Shown: in pieces, positions 8,377 through 16,210 of the stretch | Position numbering within the stretch: the first letter of the stretch is position 1 | How the letters are laid out: each line of letters begins with the position of its first letter | Assembly: GCF_030285665.1 (NCBI RefSeq) | Contig: NZ_CP127295.1 | Span: 3,410,001 to 3,474,000, forward strand | From: Amycolatopsis mongoliensis | GTDB taxonomy: Bacteria; Actinomycetota; Actinomycetes; Mycobacteriales; Pseudonocardiaceae | Direction of reading: 5' to 3' | DNA length: 64,000 nt | Notes under the pieces: model-generated | The model's database searches: none | Told to the model about the DNA's origin: nothing | Seen by the model: only the letters and a program-made list of their open reading frames with translations | Program-made: the position numbers and the translations under genes

Positions 8377-9969
8377 ATGCGGGTCGACACGGTCTACGAG
8401 AACGCCACGATGTGGACGGGCGCGGGTCTCACCAGCGCACTCGCCGTGCTGCACGGCCGGGTGGTTGCGCTGGGCGACGATGCCCGCGAGCTGTCCGCGC
8501 ATTCCCGCGTCGACCTGGCCGGCGGCTTCGTCGTGCCCGGCTTCCACGACGCGCACAACCACATGGCGTGGTTCGGGATGGGCCTCGACGACGTCCCGCT
8601 GGGCGGCTGCCGCAGCGTCGAGGAGGTCTACGACGCCGTCGCCGCCCGGGCCGCGACGCTGCCGCCCGGGAGCTGGGTGATCGGCAGCGGGTACGACCAG
8701 AACAAGCTCGCCGGCGGGCACCCGGACCGGCACGGGCTCGACCGGGCGGCGCCGGGGATGCTCGTGCGGCTCAAGCACACGTCCGGGCACATGACCGTGG
8801 TGAACTCGGCCGTGCTCGACCGGCTCGACCTGGCACACGTCCCGGTCGGCGGCGACGTGGTCCACGTGGACGGCTCGCCGACCGGGTTGCTGCGCGAGCA
8901 GGCCCAGCTGCTGCTGCGGCCGCTGACGTACCCGACGCCGGTTTCGCGGGTCGTCCGCGGGCTCGACCGGGCGTCCGAGCAGTACCTCTCGGAGGGCATC
9001 ACCAGCGTCCAGGAGGCCGGGATCGGCGGCGGGCTGGTCGGCGAGACACCCGCGGAGCTGGCCGCCTACCAGGTGGCGCGCGATTCGGGGGTGCTGCGCG
9101 TCCGGAGCACGGTGATGGTCGCGGCGAGCGTGTTGCACGACCTGCCCGACGGCGCCGGCTTCGGCCTCGACCTGGGCCTCCGCACGGGCCTGGGCGACGA
9201 GTGGCTGCGCGTCGGGCCGATGAAGCTGTTCGCCGACGGGTCGCTGGTCGGCCGCACGTGCGCGATGCACGAGCCGTTCGACGGCGAGCCGGACAACCGC
9301 GGCTACTTCCAGGTGCCCGAGGACGAGCTCGCCCGCACGATCCGGCGCGCGCACGACGCGGGCTGGCAGATCGCGACGCACGCGATCGGCGACCGTGCGA
9401 TCACGGTGGTGCTCGACGCGTACGAAGCCGCGTTGGCCGCTTCGCCGCGTACGGACCACCGGCACCGCATCGAGCACTGCGCGGTGCTTCAGCCCGCGGA
9501 GCTTTCTCGGCTTGCTTCGCTGGGGTTGCTCGCTTCGCCGCAGGGACGCTTCGTCAACGAACTCGGCGACGGCATGCGCGCCGCTCTCGGCGAGTCTCGC
9601 GTCCCGTGGTGCTATCGGCTGCGAAGCGTGCTTGACGCGGGTTGCGTGCTACCCGCGTCTTCGGACCGCCCGGTCGTCAACGGCGCTCCGCTGCTCGCGC
9701 TGGCCGACATGGTGCGTCGGCTCACCGCGTCTGGAGAGCCCTTCGCGCCGGAAGAGGCGTTGACGCCGGAGCAGGCATTGCGCGCGTACACGTACGGCTC
9801 GGCGTACGCGACCTTCGCCGAGCGTGACCTGGGCACGCTGGAGGAAGGGAAGCTCGCCGACTTCGCGGTGCTTTCGGGATCACCGCTCGAGGAGTCCGCT
9901 TTGGACGGGCTGAGCGTGCAGGGGACGGCGGTCGGCGGCGAGCTGCGTTACCAGGCTCGGCTCTCGTGA
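8377..9969 (+). CDS. Metal-dependent amidohydrolase (YtcJ-like, amidohydrolase family 3)
   Basis: A 530-residue cytosolic hydrolase. The metal-binding DAHNH lies at residues 58-62, followed by MKLFADGSLVG, the ATHAIGD and RIEHC histidine motifs in the barrel and SSDRPV with the final aspartate, the order expected for YtcJ-type enzymes. The family cleaves amide or related C-N bonds; substrate unknown. The start is supported by GGAGGAAGGCGGAG before the ATG. The last 500 bp use visibly more T- and A-rich codons (for example CTTGCTTCG) than the first kilobase, a mild composition shift within one intact frame. Confidence 0.85.
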   Translation: MRVDTVYENATMWTGAGLTSALAVLHGRVVALGDDARELSAHSRVDLAGGFVVPGFHDAHNHMAWFGMGLDDVPLGGCRSVEEVYDAVAARAATLPPGSWVIGSGYDQNKLAGGHPDRHGLDRAAPGMLVRLKHTSGHMTVVNSAVLDRLDLAHVPVGGDVVHVDGSPTGLLREQAQLLLRPLTYPTPVSRVVRGLDRASEQYLSEGITSVQEAGIGGGLVGETPAELAAYQVARDSGVLRVRSTVMVAASVLHDLPDGAGFGLDLGLRTGLGDEWLRVGPMKLFADGSLVGRTCAMHEPFDGEPDNRGYFQVPEDELARTIRRAHDAGWQIATHAIGDRAITVVLDAYEAALAASPRTDHRHRIEHCAVLQPAELSRLASLGLLASPQGRFVNELGDGMRAALGESRVPWCYRLRSVLDAGCVLPASSDRPVVNGAPLLALADMVRRLTASGEPFAPEEALTPEQALRAYTYGSAYATFAERDLGTLEEGKLADFAVLSGSPLEESALDGLSVQGTAVGGELRYQARLS

Positions 9970-9995
9970 GGCTCACGGCCTCGGCCACCCTCCGC

Positions 9996-10319
9996 TCATC
10001 CCTTCCCGCCCACGAACTCCAGCGCCTCTTCCGCCAGCGCGGCCCACGGCTGCGGCGACCCCGCGTCCAGGGCCAGCCACTCCTTCATCGGCGTGCCCTT
10101 GTTCGCGTCGAAGCGCACGCCGTGCCCGCCCTCGACCAACTCGTCCACCCGGCTTCGGGGCAGCTTCAGCACCAGCTGCCCGCGGACGAACATCGCGAAG
10201 ATCCGCCCGCCCACGCGCAGCGCCGTGCGCCCGAATCCGCCGGTCGCCCCGGGTGGCGTGATGCCCGGCCGTCCGGTGAACTCGTCGACCAGCTCCTCGA
10301 ACCGCTGGTCCGGTGACAT
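9996..10319 (-). CDS. TfoX/Sxy N-terminal domain protein
   Basis: A 107-residue single-domain protein. The core FGRTALRVGGRIFAMFVRGQLVLKLP then VDELVEGG...FDANKGTPMKEWLAL matches the TfoX N-terminal fold. In gammaproteobacteria TfoX/Sxy controls competence, but short actinobacterial versions have no established role. It is convergent with the amidohydrolase (26 bp between stops) and divergent from the acetyltransferase. Confidence 0.8.
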   Translation of the reverse strand: MSPDQRFEELVDEFTGRPGITPPGATGGFGRTALRVGGRIFAMFVRGQLVLKLPRSRVDELVEGGHGVRFDANKGTPMKEWLALDAGSPQPWAALAEEALEFVGGKG

Positions 10320-10374
10320 CGACCACCTCCGGCCCCGACACTAACGACCACCACCGACAGAAACAGGAGGCGAG

Positions 10375-10815
10375 ATGCCCGTCCGCGACGCCGTCTTCGA
10401 AGACATCGAAGAGATCTGCACGCTCATCGAAGAGCACGCCGTCTACGAGGACAACCACGACCTGAAGCTCGACCGCGCCGAGATGAGCGGCCACCTCTTC
10501 GGGCCGGCGCCGAAGGCGTGGGTGCTGATCGCGACCCCGCCCGGCGAGCCCGGGACGGTCGCCGGCCTCGCCTTCTGCAGCTGGAGCTTCTCCACGTGGG
10601 AAGCGCGGCCGGGGATCTGGCTGGACGACCTGTTCGTCCGCCCCGCCCACCGCCGCTACGGGCTCGGCAGCGAGTTGCTCGACGAGCTGAGCAACCGCAC
10701 CAGCGGCCGCGTCGAGTGGGACATGCAGGAGGGCAACGAAAAGGGCAAGGCGTTCTACGCCCAGCTCGGCGCGGAACCCGTCCCCGGCTGGATCCGCTAC
10801 CGCTGGCGGCCGTGA
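10375..10815 (+). CDS. GNAT family N-acetyltransferase
   Basis: A 146-residue acetyl-CoA-dependent transferase. The sequence WLDDLFVRPAHRRYGLGSELL carries the acetyl-CoA pyrophosphate loop (R/Q-x-x-G-x-G/A type), and the SFSTW...GIWLDDLFV stretch resembles the spermidine/diamine acetyltransferase branch, so a polyamine or aminoalkyl substrate is possible. AGGAGGCGAG precedes the ATG. A small CTTTC/GAAAG hairpin follows the stop at 10817-10830. Confidence 0.85.
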   Translation: MPVRDAVFEDIEEICTLIEEHAVYEDNHDLKLDRAEMSGHLFGPAPKAWVLIATPPGEPGTVAGLAFCSWSFSTWEARPGIWLDDLFVRPAHRRYGLGSELLDELSNRTSGRVEWDMQEGNEKGKAFYAQLGAEPVPGWIRYRWRP

Positions 10816-10855
10816 ACTTTCACGAGAAAGAACCCGGCCCCGTATCGTATGCGGC

Positions 10856-11539
10856 ATGGGAGATGGTTCGGTCCGGAGGTCCTCGTCGGTCGAGGACTAC
10901 GTCCGGGTGATCTACGGCCTGGTCGAGCGGGGCGAGGCGGTCACGAACACCTCCCTCGCCGGCCGGCTGGAGGTCAGCCCGTCCTCGGCGTCGGGGATGG
11001 TCACGAAGCTGTCCCAGCTCGGGCTGGTCACCCACGTGCCGTACCGCGGGATCGAGCTCACCGCCGACGGGCGGGTCCTGGCGCGCTCGGTGCTGCGGCG
11101 CCACCGGCTGATCGAGACGTACCTGGTCTCCGAGCTCGGCTACACGTGGGACGAGGTCCACGCGGAGGCGGACGCGCTGGAGCACGCGGTGTCCGACCGG
11201 CTGGTCGAGCGCATCGCGGCCAAGCTGGGCAACCCGGTCCGCGACCCCCACGGCGACCCGATCCCGGCGGCCGACGGCAGCGTCGAGGAGCTGTCGGTCC
11301 GCATCCTGGACGACCTCGAGCCGGGCGCGGTGGGCGAGATCGTCCGGGTCTGGGACACGGACCCGGAGCTGCTGCGCTACCTGACCGAACACGCGATCAA
11401 CCTGGGCGAACGCATCGAGGTCGTCGAGCGGCAGCCGTTCGGCGGGCCGATGGTGGTGAAGGTGGGCTCGCCACCGGATGCGGCGACGCACGCCATCGGC
11501 AAGGAGATCGCGCAGGCCCTGTCGGTCACCCTGCGCTGA
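10856..11539 (+). CDS. DtxR/MntR family metal-dependent transcriptional regulator
   Basis: A 227-residue regulator with an N-terminal winged helix (NTSLAGRLEVSPSSASGMVTKLSQLGLV), a dimerisation and metal-binding domain (HRLIETYLVSELGYTWDEVHAEADALEHAVSDRL) and a C-terminal FeoA/SH3-like domain. In DtxR the motif is Cys102-x-x-Glu-His; here the cysteine position is Asp (ADALEH), closer to the Glu of MntR, so manganese sensing is more likely than iron, by inference. TATCGT at 10843-10848 lies 7 bp before the ATG, suggesting a leaderless transcript. Confidence 0.85.
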   Translation: MGDGSVRRSSSVEDYVRVIYGLVERGEAVTNTSLAGRLEVSPSSASGMVTKLSQLGLVTHVPYRGIELTADGRVLARSVLRRHRLIETYLVSELGYTWDEVHAEADALEHAVSDRLVERIAAKLGNPVRDPHGDPIPAADGSVEELSVRILDDLEPGAVGEIVRVWDTDPELLRYLTEHAINLGERIEVVERQPFGGPMVVKVGSPPDAATHAIGKEIAQALSVTLR

Positions 11540-11543
11540 GCCC

Positions 11544-11602
11544 GAGCGCCCCAAGGCCACCTTGGGTGCGGTGAACGCACCCAAGGTGGCCTTGGGGCGC
11601 TC
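11544..11602. terminator. Very long perfect hairpin terminator
   Basis: Two 27-nt perfectly complementary arms, beginning GAGCGCCCCAAGGCC and ending GGCCTTGGGGCGCTC, around the 5-nt loop GTGAA. It follows the DtxR-like gene by 4 bp. Stem length exceeds what termination needs and resembles dispersed intergenic palindromes. Confidence 0.85.
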
Positions 11603-11680
11603 TGTCGTCAGGCTGCGTACGCGCGAGTGACGTCGTGAAGCGGATGTGGTGACCTGCCCGCCACCCCGACCATGGCCTGC

Positions 11681-12499
11681 ATGAAACCCTTCCGCTTCGG
11701 CGTCGTCGCCGGTCACGCGCCCGATCTCGTCTCGTGGACCGCTCAGGCCGAACGGGTCGAGAAACTCGGCTTCGACACCCTCCTCGCCACCGACCCCGTC
11801 GGCACCGCCGACCCCTTCGTCCTGCTCGGGGCCGCCGCCGCGGTCACCTTGGACCTCACCGTCGGGACCTTCGTGCTCGCCGATCCCTTCCGGGACCCGA
11901 AAGCCCTCGACTGGCAGGTCCGGACCCTGCACCAGCAGACCGGGGGCCGGTTCGAGCTCGGGCTCGGCGTCGGGCGGCCCGGGGCCGCGGCGCACACCGA
12001 AAGCCTCGGCCGGAAGTTCGGCGAACCGGGTGAGCGGATCACACGGATGGCGGAGACGATCGCGTACTTCAAGCGGTCGGCCGACCGCCCGCGGCTGGTG
12101 CTCGCCGGCGGCGGGCCGAAAATGCTGGCGCTCGCCGCGCAAGAAGCCGACACCGTCACCTTCACCTGGATGCCGAAGACCACCGAAGCGGAGGCCGAGT
12201 CCATTGTGGATCGATTCCGTGCGCTCGCCGGCGACCGGCTGCCGGACATCGAGCTCGGGCTGAACCTGATGGCCGTCGGGGACGAGCCGTCGCCGGGAAT
12301 CGCGCGGTGGGCCGGGGTCGACGTCCCCGAACTCGCTGCCGCCCACGCCGTCACCGTGCTGCCCGCCGATCCGGGTCGAGCGGCGGAAAGGCTTCTCGGG
12401 TGGCGGGAGCGGTGGGGGATTTCCTACGTCACGATCAACGCGGGCTACGCGGAACCCTTCGCCGCCATCGCCGCGAAGGTACGGCTCGCAGGTGGGTGA
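11681..12499 (+). CDS. LLM class (luciferase-like) F420/flavin-dependent oxidoreductase
   Basis: A 272-residue TIM-barrel oxidoreductase of the luciferase-like monooxygenase family, probably F420-dependent. Landmarks are the opening FRFGVVAGHA, LGFDTLLATDP, TVGTFVLADPFRDP, the long FELGLGVGRPGA and the repeated glycine segment LVLAGGGPKMLALAAQEADTV. An ATG at 11672 would add MAC; the inner ATG at 11681 gives the usual N-terminus, and no clear ribosome site separates the two. Substrate unknown. Confidence 0.8.
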   Translation: MKPFRFGVVAGHAPDLVSWTAQAERVEKLGFDTLLATDPVGTADPFVLLGAAAAVTLDLTVGTFVLADPFRDPKALDWQVRTLHQQTGGRFELGLGVGRPGAAAHTESLGRKFGEPGERITRMAETIAYFKRSADRPRLVLAGGGPKMLALAAQEADTVTFTWMPKTTEAEAESIVDRFRALAGDRLPDIELGLNLMAVGDEPSPGIARWAGVDVPELAAAHAVTVLPADPGRAAERLLGWRERWGISYVTINAGYAEPFAAIAAKVRLAGG

Positions 12500-12571
12500 G
12501 GGCCCTTCCGATCTTGCGGAGCTGGGCCTACGCTCCAATTTTCGTATTCGGGAGTGCTTCGGAGCGTTGTG

Positions 12572-12916
12572 ATGACCGGTCAGCGAACACGCACCATCGA
12601 CCGGGGGGAACAGGCGGAGCTGAGCCAGCTGCTCTCCGCCGGGCCGTTCGACGTGGCACTGCGGGCGGCGATCCGGGCCCGCGGGCTCGGGCTCGACCGG
12701 ATCCGCTATCGCTTGCGCGGCAGGGGAACCACGGTCAGCCTGGCCACCCTCAGCCACTGGCAGTCCGGGCGGTGCCGGCCCGAGCGGCCGGAATCGTTGG
12801 AGGCGCTGCGGAATCTCGAGGACATCCTGAACGTGCCGGACGGCGCGCTCAGCAAGCTCCTCGGGCCACCGCGGGGAAGAACGCGCTTCCACGTGCAGGC
12901 TCCGCCGCTCAATTGA
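12572..12916 (+). CDS. Small XRE-like helix-turn-helix DNA-binding protein
   Basis: A 114-residue protein whose centre reads as a Cro/CI-like helix-turn-helix (LDRIRYRLRGRGTTVSLATLSHWQSGRCRPERPESLEALRNLEDIL). The start at 12572 is preferred because CGGAG lies about 10 bp upstream; an ATG at 12554 is in frame. The stop codon lies inside the first of two matching palindromes at 12905-12951, and the alcohol dehydrogenase gene follows 52 bp later, so this protein may be their binder. Confidence 0.7.
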   Translation: MTGQRTRTIDRGEQAELSQLLSAGPFDVALRAAIRARGLGLDRIRYRLRGRGTTVSLATLSHWQSGRCRPERPESLEALRNLEDILNVPDGALSKLLGPPRGRTRFHVQAPPLN

Positions 12917-12951
12917 GCGGTACCAACGGAAATCCGCTCACCTGAGCGGAT
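12905..12951. promoter_or_regulatory. Twin palindromic operators before the alcohol dehydrogenase
   Basis: CCGCTCAATTGAGCGG (12905-12920) and ATCCGCTCACCTGAGCGGAT (12932-12951) share the half-site CCGCTCA / TGAGCGG with a 2-bp centre, and their centres are 29 bp apart. The -10 box TAGGCT (12956-12961) starts 5 bp after the second site, 6 bp before the dehydrogenase ATG. This is a strong candidate for cooperative repressor binding over a leaderless promoter. Confidence 0.7.
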
Positions 12952-12967
12952 CACGTAGGCTCGCGGC

Positions 12968-14026
12968 ATGCGAGCTGTGGTGATGGAGGAGTTCCGCGTC
13001 CCGCCGGTCGTGCGGGAGGTGCCGGAGCCGGCGGCGCCGCCCGGTGGCGCGGTGATCGAGGTCGACGCCACCGGCGTCTGCCGCAGCGACTGGCACACGT
13101 GGCAGGGCCACGACACCGCGGTGAAGCTGCCGCACGTCGCCGGGCACGAGCTCGCCGGCCGCATCGTCGCGCTCGGTGCGGGCGTGCGCGGCTGGGAGCT
13201 CGGCGCGCGCGTCACCGTGCCGTTCGTCTGCGCCTGCGGCACCTGCCCCCAGTGCGCCCGCGGTGACCAGCAGATCTGCGACCGCGAGTTCCAGCCCGGC
13301 GCCACCCACTGGGGTTCCTTCGCCGAGCGCGTCGCCATCGAGCACGCCGAGACGAACCTCGTCGCGCTGCCGGACTCGCTCGGCGCCGCCGAAGCCGCCG
13401 CGCTCGGCTGCCGGTTCGGGACGGCGTTCCGCGCGGTGCTGCGGCAGGGCCGGGTCACCGCGGGGCAGTGGGTTTCGGTGTACGGCTGCGGCGGCGTCGG
13501 GATCTCGGCGGTGCTGCTGGCCGTCGCGGCGGGCGCGAAGGTCGTCGCGGTGGACGTCTCGCCGGCGGCACTGGCGCTCGCGGCGAAGTCGGGTGCGGCG
13601 CTGACCGTCGACTCGTCGGCCTTCGCCGGCCCGGAAGCCGTCGCCGCGCACGTGCGCGAGCTGACCGGCGGCGGCACGCACGTCTCGCTCGACTGCCTCG
13701 GCGCGCCGTCGACCTGCGCGGCGTCGGTGGGCAGCCTCCGCAAGCGCGGCCGGCACGTCCAGGCCGGGCTGATGCCGCCCGCGCAGGGGATCGCGCCGAT
13801 CCCGATGCACCGGGTCATCGGCGGCGAGCTGGAGCTGGTCGGCATCCACGGGCTCCAGGCCCACGAGTACCCGGAGCTGCTGCGCGTCGTGGAGACGGCG
13901 GGGATCGACCTCGCCGCGCTGATCGGGTGCCGGATCGGGCTCGACGACGTCCCGGCCGCGCTGGCCGCGATGAACGACCCGGTACCGGCGCGGGCCGGGG
14001 TCACCGTCGTGACGTTTCGTGACTGA
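12968..14026 (+). CDS. Zinc-dependent alcohol dehydrogenase (MDR family)
   Basis: A 352-residue medium-chain dehydrogenase/reductase. The catalytic zinc ligands are Cys in ATGVCRSDWHTW and the GHE segment (VAGHELAGR); the structural zinc loop CGTCPQCARGDQQIC has the four-cysteine spacing 2-2-7; the cofactor motif is YGCGGVGISA. It would oxidise an alcohol or reduce an aldehyde with NAD(P)(H). It is preceded by twin palindromes and a leaderless-type promoter. Confidence 0.88.
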   Translation: MRAVVMEEFRVPPVVREVPEPAAPPGGAVIEVDATGVCRSDWHTWQGHDTAVKLPHVAGHELAGRIVALGAGVRGWELGARVTVPFVCACGTCPQCARGDQQICDREFQPGATHWGSFAERVAIEHAETNLVALPDSLGAAEAAALGCRFGTAFRAVLRQGRVTAGQWVSVYGCGGVGISAVLLAVAAGAKVVAVDVSPAALALAAKSGAALTVDSSAFAGPEAVAAHVRELTGGGTHVSLDCLGAPSTCAASVGSLRKRGRHVQAGLMPPAQGIAPIPMHRVIGGELELVGIHGLQAHEYPELLRVVETAGIDLAALIGCRIGLDDVPAALAAMNDPVPARAGVTVVTFRD

Positions 14027-14107
14027 TCCGCGTCGGCGAGGTCAAGTGACGCGTTCGTAGCTGATCCACGCTGGCCTTGTGACATTCAGGTGTGGGAACG
14101 TCTAGGC

Positions 14108-14275
14108 ATGGTGGCCCATAGCGAGGGGACACGGCCGCAGGAGCGTCCCGTTGGTCCGATCGGGCGGCTCCTGCGGCTGTACACCGCCGCGGGCGTGACG
14201 TTCCGCGGCCACCGTGTCGTGCCTTCGACGATCACCGAACGTGTCCAGCAGGAGTCTCCGGCACAATCGAGGTGA
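14108..14275 (+). CDS. Possible small protein, 55 residues, coupled to the AlkB-like gene
   Basis: A short basic reading frame (start ATG 14108, or GTG 14090) whose TGA overlaps the downstream ATG as TGATG, the arrangement used for coupled translation. Third positions are only moderately GC-biased and I recognise no family. It could be a leader peptide gene or a chance frame. Confidence 0.25.
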   Translation: MVAHSEGTRPQERPVGPIGRLLRLYTAAGVTFRGHRVVPSTITERVQQESPAQSR

Positions 14276-14901
14276 TGGACGCCCTCCTGCCGCGCCCGCG
14301 CGCCGAACTCGCGCCCGGTGCCGTCCACGTGCCCGACTGGCTCGGCTTCGACGAACAGCGCGAGCTCGTCGCGGCGTGCCGTGGCTGGTCCGGCTACCGC
14401 CACACCCGGCTGCCCAACGGCGGCGTGATGTCGGTGAAGTCCGTCTGCCTGGGCTGGCACTGGTACCCGTACGGCTATTCGCGCACGACCGGCGAGGGGA
14501 CGCCGGTGCTGCCGTTCCCCGGCTGGCTCGGCGACCTCGGCCGCCGCGCGCTGGCGGACGCGTACGGCGAACCGGACGCGGACTACGCGCCGGACATCGC
14601 GCTGGTCAACTTCTACGACGCCACCGCGAAGATGGGCCTGCACCAGGACAAGGACGAGCGCAGCCTCGCGCCGGTGGTGTCCTTCAGCCTCGGCGACGCG
14701 TGCGTGTTCCGCTTCGGCAACACCGAGACCCGCGGCCGGCCCTACACCGACGTCGAGCTCCGCTCGGGTGACGTGTTCGTGTTCGGCGGCCCGTCGCGAC
14801 TCGCCTACCACGGCGTGCCCAAGACGCTGCCGGGCACGGCCGACCCGGCGCTCGGCTTGGCCGGGCGGCTGAACATCACGCTGCGGGTCTCGGGTCTCTA
14901 G
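14275..14901 (+). CDS. AlkB-like 2-oxoglutarate/Fe(II)-dependent dioxygenase
   Basis: A 208-residue oxidative demethylase-like protein. The iron ligands are visible as HQD in MGLHQDKDE and His in LAYHGVPK, and the 2-oxoglutarate-binding arginines are in GRLNITLRVS at the C-terminus. ALVNFYDATAKMGLHQD is diagnostic of the AlkB branch that removes alkyl groups from DNA or RNA bases. The stop overlaps that of the convergent ArsR-like gene by 4 bp. Confidence 0.88.
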   Translation: MDALLPRPRAELAPGAVHVPDWLGFDEQRELVAACRGWSGYRHTRLPNGGVMSVKSVCLGWHWYPYGYSRTTGEGTPVLPFPGWLGDLGRRALADAYGEPDADYAPDIALVNFYDATAKMGLHQDKDERSLAPVVSFSLGDACVFRFGNTETRGRPYTDVELRSGDVFVFGGPSRLAYHGVPKTLPGTADPALGLAGRLNITLRVSGL

Positions 14902-15476
14902 TCCGCTGTGGACTCTTCCTCCGGCACGACGATCAGGCGGATGGCGAGCGCGCGCGAGCCCGGCGGGCGGTGGCCCGGCTCGGTGACGTACTTCCAGACC
15001 AGGTTCTGGTACTCCTCGACGAACGAGGTGATCTGCTCCTTCGTCAGGGTCAGCCCCGCGCGGAAGATCTGGTTCCAGCCCTCGCCGCTGTCGTAACCGG
15101 CGTACGCCCGGGTGACCAGGCCGAGGTCGTGGCTCATCTTGAGCGCGCCGAGCTTGCGCGCGGCCTCGCGCTCGTCCGGCGTCAGCTCCAGGCCCGGCGG
15201 GGTGTAGATGTCCTTCATCAGCGATCGCCACCAGCGTTCGCGGCCGGTGGAGCGCTCCTCGATCTCCGCGATCAGGTCGAGGTCGGCGAGCCGGCGGAGG
15301 TGGTAGCTGGTCGTCCCGGTGCTCTCCCCGAGGGCTTTCGCGACGCTCGTCGAGTTCGCTTCGCCGTGTTTGCCCAGGTAGGACAGGATGTCCCGGCGCA
15401 CGGGGTTGGCCAGGGCCTTGTAGAAGGCCTTGAGATCCGCGCCGGTGAGGACGCGCCGTTCGGGACGTTCGACCAT
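14898..15476 (-). CDS. ArsR-like winged-helix transcriptional regulator
   Basis: A 192-residue regulator: winged helix at residues about 15-75 (FYKALANPVRRDILSYLGKHGEANSTSVAKALGESTGTTSYHLRRL) followed by a wing (AEIEERSTGRERWW) and a longer C-terminal domain without cysteine metal sites, so it is not a metal sensor of the classic ArsR kind. Divergent from two small membrane protein genes, with a symmetric site between them at 15492. Confidence 0.85.
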   Translation of the reverse strand: MVERPERRVLTGADLKAFYKALANPVRRDILSYLGKHGEANSTSVAKALGESTGTTSYHLRRLADLDLIAEIEERSTGRERWWRSLMKDIYTPPGLELTPDEREAARKLGALKMSHDLGLVTRAYAGYDSGEGWNQIFRAGLTLTKEQITSFVEEYQNLVWKYVTEPGHRPPGSRALAIRLIVVPEEESTAD

Positions 15477-15491
15477 CGCCCGAGCCTACTA

Positions 15492-15517
15492 CAGAGGATG
15501 TTTGCAAAGAATCTCTG
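15492..15517. promoter_or_regulatory. Candidate operator of the ArsR-like regulator
   Basis: A 26-bp imperfect palindrome with outer arms CAGAG / CTCTG and the perfect core TTTGCAAA, in the 76-bp gap between the divergent regulator (start 15476) and membrane gene (start 15553). Likely used for autoregulation and control of the membrane genes. Confidence 0.55.
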
Positions 15518-15552
15518 CAATCGGCTACGGTGGTTCGCGAACGGGGGTTCCG

Positions 15553-15906
15553 ATGAAAAGACTCTTCTGGGCGGCTGGACTGTGCCTGCTGCCGTGGATC
15601 GCGGTACTGGGGCTGACACTGCCGGACGTCTACCCGGCGCAGCACTGGCGGCTCGCGTGGACGGGCTTCGACACGGCGGAAGCGTTCGGCCTGCTGGTCA
15701 CGGCCTGGCTCCTCGGGCGCGACGACCCGAGGACGCCGTTCGCCGCGATCGGCACGGCGACGCTGCTGCTGACCGACGTCTGGTTCGACGTCGTGACGGC
15801 CGGCGACGACGTGGTGTTTTCGCTGCTCATGGCCGGTCTGGAGGTGCCGCTGGCGCTGGCGTGCCTGACGGTGGCGGTCCCCCGCCGGGTGCCGGCGCAT
15901 GTCTGA
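15553..15906 (+). CDS. Small integral membrane protein
   Basis: A 117-residue protein with about four hydrophobic segments (FWAAGLCLLPWIAVLGL, FGLLVTAWLL, AIGTATLLLTDVWF, SLLMAGLEVPLALACL). No known family recognised with certainty. Start at ATG 15553 after GGGGG. It overlaps the next gene by 8 bp, and the pair is divergent from an ArsR-like regulator, as is common for regulator and target. Confidence 0.7.
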   Translation: MKRLFWAAGLCLLPWIAVLGLTLPDVYPAQHWRLAWTGFDTAEAFGLLVTAWLLGRDDPRTPFAAIGTATLLLTDVWFDVVTAGDDVVFSLLMAGLEVPLALACLTVAVPRRVPAHV

Positions 15907-16180
15907 GCTGAGCCCGCGCCTGCGCGACGAGATCGACGACCAGGTGGCGGAGGCCTTCGACGCCTACCTCGCCGAGCGGCGGCCGCGCCGGCCGTGGCGG
16001 GGGTGGCCGCTGGTGGTGACGGTGGCACTGGGGGTCGTCACCACCTGGCTCGCGCCGGGCGCGGCCTGGGCGGCGTGGCTCGCCATCGCGGTCACCAACG
16101 TCGTGTGGCTGGTGGTCGTGAGCGGGAAAGCCGGCCTGGGACCCGCTAATCGCGGGGAGGGACCCGGGTTTCCGTCGTAG
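15899..16180 (+). CDS. Small membrane protein, 93 residues
   Basis: A charged N-terminal segment (SPRLRDEIDDQVAEAFDAYLAERR) followed by two hydrophobic helices and a short soluble tail. The start codon lies inside the end of the preceding membrane gene (8-bp overlap), so the two are co-translated. No function recognised. Confidence 0.65.
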   Translation: MSELSPRLRDEIDDQVAEAFDAYLAERRPRRPWRGWPLVVTVALGVVTTWLAPGAAWAAWLAIAVTNVVWLVVVSGKAGLGPANRGEGPGFPS

Positions 16181-16191
16181 GATCGCGATCC
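16180..16191. promoter_or_regulatory. Short palindrome before the FAD monooxygenase
   Basis: GGATCGCGATCC is a perfect 12-bp palindrome 19 bp upstream of the monooxygenase start; it could be a regulator half-turn site. Evidence is symmetry and position only. Confidence 0.25.
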
Positions 16192-16210
16192 GGACGGCGA
16201 ACAGGATGAC

